Below are positions 55,416 to 64,000 of a stretch of 64,000 nucleotides of DNA, piece after piece (the first letter of the stretch is position 1; the number at the start of each line of letters is the position of its first letter). The notes below the pieces were generated by a model. The model ran no database searches, was not told the DNA's origin, and was given only the letters and a program-made list of their open reading frames with translations. The DNA is from Symsagittifera roscoffensis (taxonomy: Eukaryota; Xenacoelomorpha; Acoela; Convolutidae), in assembly GCF_963678635.1 (NCBI RefSeq), contig NC_087065.1:37347888-37411887 (forward strand), read 5' to 3'. Both the position numbers and the translations under genes were made by a program.

Positions 55416-57014
55416 TTGAGGCTCAAGTCAAAAGAATATCTTTTCTTGAAACCTCCTTCGAGATCTGGTTATTATAAGAACAATTATGGCAATTTTAACA
55501 ATGGGCCAGCAAACCAAGGGAACAACTGGTACAAACCGAGGGATGATATGGACAAGAGACGCTCTTGTGCCAATTGCAGTTCAACAGACCATCACGTGTC
55601 AGCATGCCCAACTTACAAACAAGGCATGAAAGCAATAGGCTTTAGCCTCCAGGACAAAGATGCGTCAGAAGTTGACCATGAGGATTTCATGAGAGGCGTA
55701 ATTGCGAAATTCGGCCCCAGGTGTTTTTTTTGCAACTTGGAAGGTCATTTTAAATCAGATTGTCCACAATTCCGGGATGCAGTGGCAGACATCAAGCATC
55801 CAAGGCATGAGGAAGCTTTATCAGGAGTGAAAGCCAGCAAGGCTCGCCTGTTGAGTGAAGCGGAGGCCCGGAGAAAAGACAAACCGCAAGAGCTGGCGAC
55901 GAAGAAAATGCAAGCGGTAACTGAAGAGACATGTGAACCGGAACCAGTGACTGCGGCCGATGACTTCAAGATTGATTATAAGGCAGCCGCGAGGGATGCT
56001 CTAAATAGAGTGCAGCAGGAATTGGTGACGAAAGAGATCAAACAAAAAGTGAAACTCGAACTGGAGAATGAGAAACTACAGGAGCAACTTAATACCTTCG
56101 AAGCAACGGAGGTCGAGGAGACTAAAGCACCAAGCAGTTTGAACATGAAACTTAATGTGATCTCTGGTCAGAGGTTCGGCATGGTGCCACAAGGAAGCAA
56201 GATACAGTCGATAATCTCAGTGGCTGGACATCAGGTAATCAGAAATCTGAGTGAACCATCCGAGTTCACTTTGATGCATTTGGACACATATGCAGATTAT
56301 CTGAGGCAGGTGGAGCCACGCACTGAATCGAGAGCTGTGCCAGCACTACTAACAACGGGTGGCCCTCGCATGAAGAAACTTCATGGACGCTACCTGCAAG
56401 TCTATGGGCCGTATCAAGTGATGCTGAACGTGGATGGAATCTGTATCTACACCAGGACTTATGTAACAACAGATATGGACCAAATGGGGCAGATCTACTT
56501 GGGTGAGGAGGAACTCAAAGTCCGCAGGATAGGCCATGACGCCATGATGGAACAAGATGCAGTACACATTGGGTATGAAGCAGATGTGACCGCACATCTG
56601 CTCGACACCAACGGAAAGAAAATCGGAGTCACAGGGCTTCTGGACACAGGAGCGGTAGTGAGTGTGATGCCGATAAAAACTTGGGAAAGAATGGGCTTCA
56701 CGAGGGAAGATCTAATTCCAACGAATCTCCGACTGGCCGCCGCCAATCGAGGAGCAATCTACGTAGCTGGAAAAAGACCAATAACGGTTCTCCACATGGG
56801 AGGACGGGACCTTTGGATGAGCTTCCTGGTGGTAGAAAATTTGGACGACGCCGACCAATTCATCTTGGGCAGAGATTTTGTCAGGAATTTTGACGTGATG
56901 ATTGACTTGAACAACGGTCTGATACGGATTAGAAACCCGGACCGGAAGTATGTTAAGAAACCAATTAATAGGATAATAACAGACGAAAACGAGGTACCAA
57001 TTTTTTTTAGATAG
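55416..57014 (+). pseudogene. Nucleocapsid and protease of element B
   Basis: A 532-codon open stretch with two CX2CX4HX4C knuckles (CANCSSTDHHVSAC, CFFCNLEGHFKSDC), a helical spacer, a region absent from A (FGMVPQGSKIQSIISVAGHQVI..YVTTDMDQMGQIYLG), and protease with an intact LLDTGAVVSVMP active site and FILGRDF. Gag and protease are therefore in one frame in this family. A one-base insertion in a T run near 57005 ends the frame. Confidence 0.85.
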
Positions 57015-57018
57015 AAAA

Positions 57019-58044
57019 GTGAAGCTACAGCCAGGACAAGCCGTGGTGGCAATTTTTAGAATGAGAAATTTAAATTCGTTAAGTGATAGTAAACAGGTTT
57101 GTTTAGTACCGAATCCAAATAGTCAGAGTTCGGTGATTTTAGGCCGGAGATTCTCGGTAACGCGAAACGGACTGTGTGTCAGTGTGTTATTGAACACATT
57201 GGACACCACGGTTTCAATCCAGCGTGGAAAGAAGCTTGGTTACGCTTTGCCGATGAGGACCGACTATGAGGAGACACAAAACTTGAAGAAACACAGTGTG
57301 AAAGACTGTCTTTTTCATGCCAAGAAAGATAAAATTTTAAAGAGGATCAATGAATTAAAATCTATTCATAAATTGTTTTCAATGAAATCCGAAACGGACG
57401 ACGGCTTATCGAGCTGCTCGAATTTTCCGGAACGCCCCTCGTCATATGAACTAGAATCTGACAAACCGGTTTTGCCAGAGATAGAATTTTTAAAAGGGAA
57501 AATAGGTGAGGGAGATTTCGAAAAATTGCGGGACCTCCTTAATCGGAACGCAGATGTATTTTCAAAACATAAGGCGGATATCGGTTGCTGTAGCTTCGTC
57601 GAACACGAAATTGAACTAGAAGAAGGTGCTGTTCTGCACAGAGAAGGTGCGAGACGAATGACGCCACACAAGTCGGAAGCGTGCCGAGCGGAAATCGAAA
57701 TGCTGCTTGAATACGACATGATAGAACCCTCGAAATCACTGTGGGCTTGCGGGGTGGTAATGGCGAAAAAGAAAGGGGGGCAGCTAAGATTTTGTTGCGA
57801 CTTTCGCTATTTGAACGCGGTGACGATAAAAGATGCGTACCCGATACCGCGAATAGACAACAGCCTCTCTAGCTTGGTGATGCCAAGTTCTTCACCACAT
57901 TGGACTTGGGTTCTGCCTTCTGGCAGGTCCCTCTGCGGAAGAAGGATAGAGAGAAAACCGGATTCGCGTGCGAATTGGGATTGTACCAGTGGAAGAGGAT
58001 GCCCTTCGGCTTTTGCAATGCAACGGCCACTTTTCAAAGACTGA
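57019..58044 (+). pseudogene. Pre-RT linker and N-terminal RT of element B
   Basis: Frame open for 341 codons: SSVILGRRFSV, ERPSSYELESDKPV, FSKHKADIGCCSFVEHEIELEEGA, ACRAEIEMLLEYDMIEPSKSLWACGVVMAKKKGGQLRFCCDFRYLNAVTIKDAYPIPRID. A one-base loss near 57875 shifts the rest of RT into another frame; the last 50 codons are read out of frame. Confidence 0.85.
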
Positions 58045-58436
58045 TGGCTCAGGCTTTGACGAGAGTGACCAAGAATTACGGGAATCTCGTGATGTGTTAC
58101 GTGGACGACGTGGTCATAGCGACACCGACCCTGGAAGACCACATTGATCGGCTCGATGAGGTCTTTGGATGCATGAAGAGAGCAGGCTTGAAGTGCAAAC
58201 CATCCAAATGTGAAATCCTTAGGGATTCAATCAAGTACCTGGGAAGAATGGTGGACAGACATGGTGTGAGGCCGGACCCAGAAGCAGTAGAAGCAGTGTT
58301 GACATGGAAGGCTCCTAGAACGGACACACAGCTCCTGAGCTTCCTAGAGGAGTTCATAAAAGGATATGCGGACAAGGTGTATCCGATGCAGAAGCTGATG
58401 CGCAACAAAGGGAAGAAGTTCGAATGGAACGATTAA
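57900..58436 (+). pseudogene. RT core of element B
   Basis: MDLGSAFWQVPLRKKDREKTGFACELG, MPFGFCNATATFQRLM, MCYVDDVVIATPTLEDHIDRL, KCKPSKCEILRDSIKYLGRMV. About 21 bp coding for GFANYYH is deleted after LLSFL. The frame ends at TAA 58434, where A has GAA. Confidence 0.85.
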
Positions 58437-59595
58437 GCAGAAGTTGCCTTCGAGAACATAAAGCGGGAACTGTGCGAAGCGCCAGTGCTAGGCATGCCTA
58501 CAGAAAAGGGCATGTATGTTCTTGACACAGACGCATCGGTAGTAGCCATCTCAGGAATATTGCATCAGGAGCCAGAATGGAACGGTAGAACGGTTTTCCG
58601 TCCCATTGCATACGGCAGCAAGGTCTTGAGTGACACTGAGATGAAATATGGCGCACCAAAAGCAGAAATGTTTTGCAGTAGTCACATTTGTGGAAAAAAA
58701 CCGCGCATACTTGGGGAGCGCTCCCTTTAAGTTACGCGTAGACAACAGAGCGTTATCCTGGTTGAAGACCTACTCGATGGATCAGAGTTACATTGGTAGA
58801 TGGATAGTAAGATTGGATGGCTACCATATGATAATCGAGCACAGGATGCGTGACAAACACCAGAATGCTGACAGCCTCAGCAAGAAAACCGAATTCTATG
58901 AGAGATTAGAACAGAAGCAAGCCAATCAAGCAGAAATAAAGCAGGGATTCTCGTTTCTGGACAAAGAAACCTATGAAGCGCTTCCCTTAACAAGATGGTT
59001 GGACAAGTCTGGACATCAAATTCCAGGACACCCCAAGTTACCTGTAGAGAAAGCAGCCAAGATAAAGATCCCGTCCAAGGAGGTCCCGGTCCCCTTGGAT
59101 CTGTTGCTGCGCTCGAATCTGGTCCAGCAAGAACTCTCTCGCATGAACATAAACAGCCTCTCATTATTGGATAAAACGGTGCAGGTCACACCGCAAGTGA
59201 TGCGGATGCTGTGTGGATTGTTAGAAAGAGAAGTGACCAGAGATGACCCCGAGTGGACAGCAGCAGTGGCATCGCTAACAGTCAGTGAGAAGGTGAAGAT
59301 CATGCCGTCCAGACGACAACACGAAGAGAACGAGAGGGATTGTAGGACAATAGTTCAGCAACTAGTATCCTCAACACCCCACGAGATTTTAACCAGTACT
59401 TCTTACGGACGGAAAGAACAGGGAAGCAGTACGCGAAGAAAAACCGTTACCTTTGTTGACCAGGATAAAAAAGGTGAGAAGGTAGAACAAAACCTGCTGC
59501 AAGATTGTTTGTCCGGGAGACGAATGATGAGAAGAACCAGCGAGCACAAGATCAACACCCGGGACAAGAAAGTTTGTCCGGGGAGTCTGATATAG
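58437..59595 (+). pseudogene. RNase H and spacer of element B
   Basis: MYVLDTDASVVAISGILHQEPEWNGRTV gives the first catalytic Asp. A frameshift near 58672 is followed by a 315-codon frame: AYLGSAPFKLRVDNRALSWLKTY, HMIIEHRMRDKHQNADSLSKK, LTRWLDKSGHQIPGHPKLPVEKAAKIKIPSKEVPVPLDLLLRSN. It is better preserved than A. The last part overlaps the acidic spacer in another frame. Confidence 0.8.
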
Positions 59596-60047
59596 ATGAA
59601 AAAATTCCTGATGAGAAACGGGACCTGGAGAACAAGGTTTTGTCCGGGGAGTTCAGATGGATGCGAAGAAGGAACAGACATGATCTGGAGGAGCGTGCAG
59701 CCTCCAGCACAAATTCTTCAACAGATGACAATTCTCAAAACTCAGGAATTGACACCTATTCAGACAGGAACTCGAGCTCGGCATCGGAACTGTCCGAACT
59801 AGCGATCCACACACTACTAGTGGAAACTCGGGCAAGGGATCTGAACAGAGAGGTGTACCAGGATTCTGACAGTGATCGGTACATTATACCAAGCGAAAGA
59901 GTCTTTGACAACGCAGCGGATGATTTGGAGACAATAGCGGTATCGAAACGTTCGATAAGTCTGTTGACACAAAAAGAGGTAGTCAGGACTGATCTTCAGT
60001 AGTTCAAACAAGAAACACAGCCGCTGGCGAAGATTTGGTGCGTTAAG
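59505..60047 (+). pseudogene. Acidic spacer ahead of integrase, element B
   Basis: Matches 15805-16340 of A: ESLSGESDIDEKIPDEKRDLENKVLSGEFRWMRR, then ARDLNREVYQDSDSDRYIIPSERVFDNAADDLETIAVSKRSISLL. Ends at a TAG (60000) replacing CCG. It contains the repeated TTTGTCCGGGGAG motif three times. Confidence 0.7.
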
Positions 60048-61333
60048 ATGGAAGAAGACACACATCAGCCCAAGGAATTGAATAGTCAGATGAGGGTCAT
60101 GAAGACGTACTTGAAGGCGAGATACAGACTCTCGGATCTTCTAAGGGCGCAGAGAAATGATCGCATGACAAGCAACCTGAAAAGGTGGATCGAGAATGGT
60201 TCTCCGGATAAAGGGGACCTCGAGGAAGATAGTTATCGTATCCTGAGACAATACTTCATGCAGAAGGAAGGGAAGTTATATTTGAACAAGGACGGGATTG
60301 TGGCATGCAAGAGAAGAGAAGAAGACGAAGTCCTATACAAGTATAACGCGATAGTGTTGCAGCAACTCTATCAGACAGAACTATTATTCAGATCGCATGA
60401 TCAGATGGGCCATCAAGGGATCCACAAAGTGTATCAAAAGAACCTGAAGCGCTTTGAGTGGCCTGGAATGAAAAAGGCATGTGAGAAGTGGGTGACAGCG
60501 TGCCTGTCATGCCAACAGGTCAAGGATCTAAGGAAATTGCGATTTCCTTTACAATCGATCGAGTCGTCTGAATTCAACGAGGTGGTGCAGATAGATCACC
60601 AAAAGATATGCATGACAGACAGCTGTTATAACCAAGTCCTGGTCATGATAGATAACTTTACGAAGTATGCAGAGGCCGTGCCCTGCATAACTGCCTCGGC
60701 GGAAGAGACATGCGACCACCTGATCAATACGTGGATAGCGAGACATGGTTTCCGATGACGTTTCAATCAGATAATGGAACAGCTTTCGTAGGAGAGCATA
60801 CAAAAGAGCTTATGAGACGCTCGCAGGTTGCTCAGGATCATTCCACGACATACCAACCCCAGACGAATGCCTTAGTGGAAAGACAGAATAGGACGTTAGT
60901 GTCGATGCTGAGAGTATATTGTTTCAGGTACATGACCGATTGGGACAGATACCTTCCACAGGTGATGGAAGCATATAATAGCTCGCAACACTTCACCACT
61001 GGAGTTAGTCCACACATGATGCTAACTGGACACGAGAAGTCTTTACCCTTAACCTTTTTCTACCCAGAGTATGAGGGAAAGAAAACGTCTCCACAGGTCT
61101 ATGTGAGGGATGTGATCAGACGTCAACAGGAGTTGAACGATTTATGCAGACAAAATACTCAGCAAGCACAGGCAAGGCAGAGGAAAAAATTCGACAAGAA
61201 AGCAGCTGGCGCAAAAGCTTACAAGGTGGGAGATTACGTATGGGTATTTCAGAACGTTATACCACCGAAAGGAACGAAAAAGCTCCTAAAAAAGTGGAGG
61301 GGACCCTTCATGATTACGGAAGTGCACCAGTAG
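60048..61333 (+). pseudogene. Integrase of element B
   Basis: The N-terminal finger is complete: SHDQMGHQG and CLSCQQ. The core has QIDHQKICM (Asp), then the one-base deletion after RHGF (about 60750) shared with A, then MTFQSDNGTAFVGEHTKELM (Asp) and NALVERQNRTL (Glu) in the shifted frame. The C-terminus is KVGDYVWVFQNVIPPKGTKKLLKKWRGPFMITEVHQ, ending at TAG 61331. Apart from the frameshift and stop, all catalytic residues are present. The last 330 bp are identical to A. Confidence 0.9.
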
Positions 61334-61858
61334 GGACGCTTTTATAGACTGAATACTGGCCGAGCCGCCCACTACGAGAACATAAAGCCACACAATCTAT
61401 CGACAGAAGACTGGTGTATACCTGCAGACATGGAAGAAGGGGATTATCTAATGATGGATCCTGCTTGTGAGGTCAACGAGAGGGGCACCAGGGAGAAGAA
61501 CGATGGAAACGAAGTCGTGGAGGAAGGAATGGATTTACCGCAGGACCTGGATCCAAACGAGGTGATCGGAGCGGACGATGAAACCTTACCCTACGCAGAG
61601 GAGGATTGGCAGGATCCCGAACAGATAGAGGTTCCCAAGAACTTGGAACCGGATCTTCCGTTCACGATACAGACTCGTCAGAAGGACGGGACAAGACCAA
61701 GAAAGAAATATAATCCTTACGGTGACAACTTTGTAGTGGATAGGATAGATCTGAAGAAGATAGTGGAAGAAGTAGTGGGTCTAGAAGAAATAACAGTGTC
61801 ACAAGACATTGACATAGTCGATGATCACGAGACACGGCTCCCGACAGCAACAGATTGA
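61334..61858 (+). pseudogene. Acidic Pol extension of element B, fused to accessory region by deletion
   Basis: GRFYRLNTGRAAHYENIKPHN, then EGDYLMMDPACEVNERGTREKNDGN and an acidic stretch to DIDIVDDH. At about 61827 the sequence jumps to ETRLPTATD, which in A lies 1.85 kb further on (22510). The macro-like ORF and coiled coil are thus deleted. A TGA at 61856 stands at the join. Confidence 0.75.
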
Positions 61859-63226
61859 GTGACAATCCCGGACCCTAGTGACACCTTGGGTGACCCCGTC
61901 GTGGAACAAACGGTGAGGAAGCTGATAGAGACAGCTGGACGACTGGTCGCCAACAAGAATGCACCAGGTTCCGGGGTGACTGCACCATATGGAACGATCG
62001 ATGACACGGGCAGAGTACGACTCTCCCTGACCGTGATCAGACAGCGAATAAGCGACGTGACGCCACTAATGGGGAGCTCTAAGACCCCAGAAAGAAGAAT
62101 ACAGAAGATGCCAGCGAAGAAAGTGTCACGTGTAATAGACATACAAAACAACAATCAGTTGAGATATAACTTCACGGGAGTTCCGGAGACAGATCTGAGA
62201 GCTTGCTTCAATCGAGCGACTTGGAACCCGGCAGTAAACCTGCAACAACCGCCATTGGGGACATCATATCTGATACTGGGAGACAGCTTGGTCAGAGTAC
62301 TATCGAATTTGAGGACCTCTTGGGTCACCACAGTGATGGCCTTCGGAGAAGCGACTATAGCCCAGTTATATCGGATGGTGGAACTAATGAATCCAGGGAG
62401 GATCCCCAGTGTGATGATCCAGGTTGAAACGAACAACATCTCGAGAAGTTCGGATGAGGAGGAAGCACTATGGGAATCGATGATAGTGTGCTTGTTAACT
62501 ACTCTCTGGCAGAAGTTCAACTGCGCGGTACTGACCGTTTGCACTGTGCCTATGAATGCAAGAAGCTTGACAGCGGCAGGGAGAAGGCACAACGAAGGAG
62601 TGGTCAGGTGGAACAATATTTTGAGGAATCTGGCAAGTCGGAATGCCGGAAGGATGATCCTCATGGACATCGAACATGAGTTGAGAGCGATGGATCAGGC
62701 CAGGCTGACCACAAACGGCATCCACTTTGATAGTATAGAAGGACAGGCTTGGTTGAACAGGGTCTTCCAGGAGCAATTGGATGAGTTGGAGGTAGAACTC
62801 TTTGATACAGGAGTGCTGATTGAAGAAGTTTCATCGAGCGAAACGGTGATTACCACCTTTGTGCCCCCTAACCTGGAAACACGCTTGGGGACGGTTCCGG
62901 CCGTCACGAATTATAGACAGCAGAGTTCTAGCGAACCAGGTCAAAGGACGGATGTTCAAGATCGATTGGGAGAAGCACCGGTAAGGAGGACCATTCATCC
63001 TCGGAGAAGACTAGGAACTGTTAACCCAATCGAGGAGGCAGCCAGCACGTCTAGATCGGACACGAGATCGGAGACGACAAGTACCATTAGAGAGGAGAGA
63101 CGCCCGGGACGAGGCTCGTTGATGTGGTCAAGGCCCATACCATCTCCCTGGCATGTATACAAAGATGAACTAATGAAGCTTAATCGAATGGAGCGAGGCT
63201 ATCCGTCAGCAGACTCTACTCGATAA
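61859..63226 (+). CDS. SGNH/GDSL hydrolase module of element B
   Basis: A 455-codon open frame in the same phase as the upstream acidic extension. SGNH blocks: YLILGDSLVRVL (GDS), AFGEATIAQLYRM, VETNNISRSSDEEE (block III; the Gly of GTNN is Glu) and TTNGIHFDSIEG (His retained, Asp changed to Asn two residues before). Then FVPPNLETRLGTVPAV, and WSRPIPSPWHVYKDELMKLN. Compared with A, the stop and frameshift are absent, but two active-site neighbours are altered. The likely activity, if any, would be ester hydrolysis. The frame ends by a shift at 63226. Confidence 0.7.
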   Translation: MTIPDPSDTLGDPVVEQTVRKLIETAGRLVANKNAPGSGVTAPYGTIDDTGRVRLSLTVIRQRISDVTPLMGSSKTPERRIQKMPAKKVSRVIDIQNNNQLRYNFTGVPETDLRACFNRATWNPAVNLQQPPLGTSYLILGDSLVRVLSNLRTSWVTTVMAFGEATIAQLYRMVELMNPGRIPSVMIQVETNNISRSSDEEEALWESMIVCLLTTLWQKFNCAVLTVCTVPMNARSLTAAGRRHNEGVVRWNNILRNLASRNAGRMILMDIEHELRAMDQARLTTNGIHFDSIEGQAWLNRVFQEQLDELEVELFDTGVLIEEVSSSETVITTFVPPNLETRLGTVPAVTNYRQQSSSEPGQRTDVQDRLGEAPVRRTIHPRRRLGTVNPIEEAASTSRSDTRSETTSTIREERRPGRGSLMWSRPIPSPWHVYKDELMKLNRMERGYPSADSTR

Positions 63227-64000
63227 CAGGCGTAGACTGGCTGATAGCCGCTAGCATAAACTTCAGTTCCACGACGGCCTTGAGATTTGCTGACCTAGAG
63301 GGACTGCCCTCTAATAACACAATGGGACCAGTGAACGCGAGACCATTGCAGGATGTGAGATTGAATCATGATGAAGGGAATCGAGAAGAGAGACCTGGAA
63401 GATTCTTGGTAGCAAGGGCGCCAATCGGACAACATGTGAAGATGTTCAGGCAGGTGGCGACACCCCCGAGTCATGTGAAAGACAGAACATACCTGAAGCT
63501 AGTGAGTCGAGATGGTGATGTCCAAAGATACGGCGGATTGAAAGCGATAAAGAAAGATGAGACCATCTTCGCCGCCTACGACAAAGCAGAAATAAGGAAG
63601 GCCAAGATCATGATAGTAGCGAATTCAGAGTTCGTGTATACTTCCAAGTCTCTGTTTTGGCCGGACGTCATAATGTTGGCAGCGGTCGATCTGGACCTAC
63701 TGCAATCAGTATCTCTGGCTATAGGGGTACAAAGACAGACGGACATGAACCCAATTACGATCGTGTTTGCTGGCATCAATGACCATCTACACAGTAGAGG
63801 TTTTCTGAGCAGACTCAGAGATCCTACAATGGCAGAAAATGCAGTGTGGCCAGCGATAAAGGATATCCTTGAGTCGATGGGTGAAGTGGTGGATGCGACG
63901 AAGAAGGGGTCATTCACCAAGGTGACACCGAGAGTAGTATTCGCGTTGTCTCCGGGGTATGCATATCTCCCGGATGGACTAAAATTCGTGTATGCGATCG
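63205..64000 (+). pseudogene. Second SGNH-like module of element B (partial, runs off right edge)
   Basis: In the frame where ATA at 63223 is a codon start, the sequence is open for about 260 codons to the window edge: ITGVDWLIAASINFSSTTALRFADLEGLPSNNTMGPVNARPLQDV, IMIVANSEFVYTSKSLF, TIVFAGINDHLHSRGFLSRL, VVFALSPGYAYLPDGLKFVYAI. It matches A 23930-24690 throughout. Conservation of protein sequence between two diverged copies argues that this was a functional protein. Confidence 0.7.

Noticed and set aside
9846-63226. Reassigned genetic code with TAA/TAG as glutamate
   Set aside because: Many stops fall on Glu positions, but long frames with numerous Glu codons (for example 23781-25838) contain no TAA/TAG, and other stops replace Arg, Trp, Cys, Gln or Tyr. 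Decay explains the data better.

Overview
This window is almost wholly repetitive DNA from a eukaryote, most likely an invertebrate animal. I infer this from the long-terminal-repeat (LTR) elements of Ty3/gypsy type, two Penelope-like elements with GIY-YIG endonuclease, a LINE-like reverse transcriptase (RT) element of a type I associate mainly with cnidarians, and short DNA transposons. The species cannot be fixed from the sequence. I see no host gene, tRNA, rRNA or CRISPR array.

Layout. 1-4807 (minus strand) is the 5' part of a Ty3/gypsy-like element, here called d: LTR, long leader, minisatellite, and the start of gag running off the left edge. 4808-7013 is the N-terminal half of a PHD-finger RT element, interrupted by an LTR of a second gypsy family. 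7014-32162 is element A of that family: long leader, gag, protease, RT, RNase H, integrase (the integrase region is tandemly duplicated), then about 10 kb of accessory coding sequence and a 3' LTR. 32163-34441 is the rest of the RT element. 34442-49266 is element c, a decayed relative of d carrying a 2.5 kb minisatellite, two Penelope-like insertions and nested small DNA transposons. 49267-64000 is element B, a second copy of the A family, cut off by the right edge.

The LTRs are about 0.87-0.94 kb, start TGTG and end TTACA, and are followed by a conserved 15-nt candidate primer-binding site. The true leaders before gag are 3 kb or longer and full of short tandem repeats. A complete A-type element would be about 26 kb. 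Its unusual part lies downstream of integrase: a macro-domain-like protein, a coiled-coil plus SGNH/GDSL hydrolase module, a second degenerate SGNH-like module, and some 1,300 further codons of unknown type. All copies carry stops and frameshifts, so they are annotated as broken genes.

Main points of interest: the accessory macro/SGNH cargo of the giant gypsy family; a PHD finger inserted between RT motifs B and C of the Penelope-like elements; a 518-bp tract identical between A and B inside otherwise diverged sequence; in-frame lesions shared by A and B, often at glutamate positions; and the repeated LTR/RT-element junction on both sides of A.
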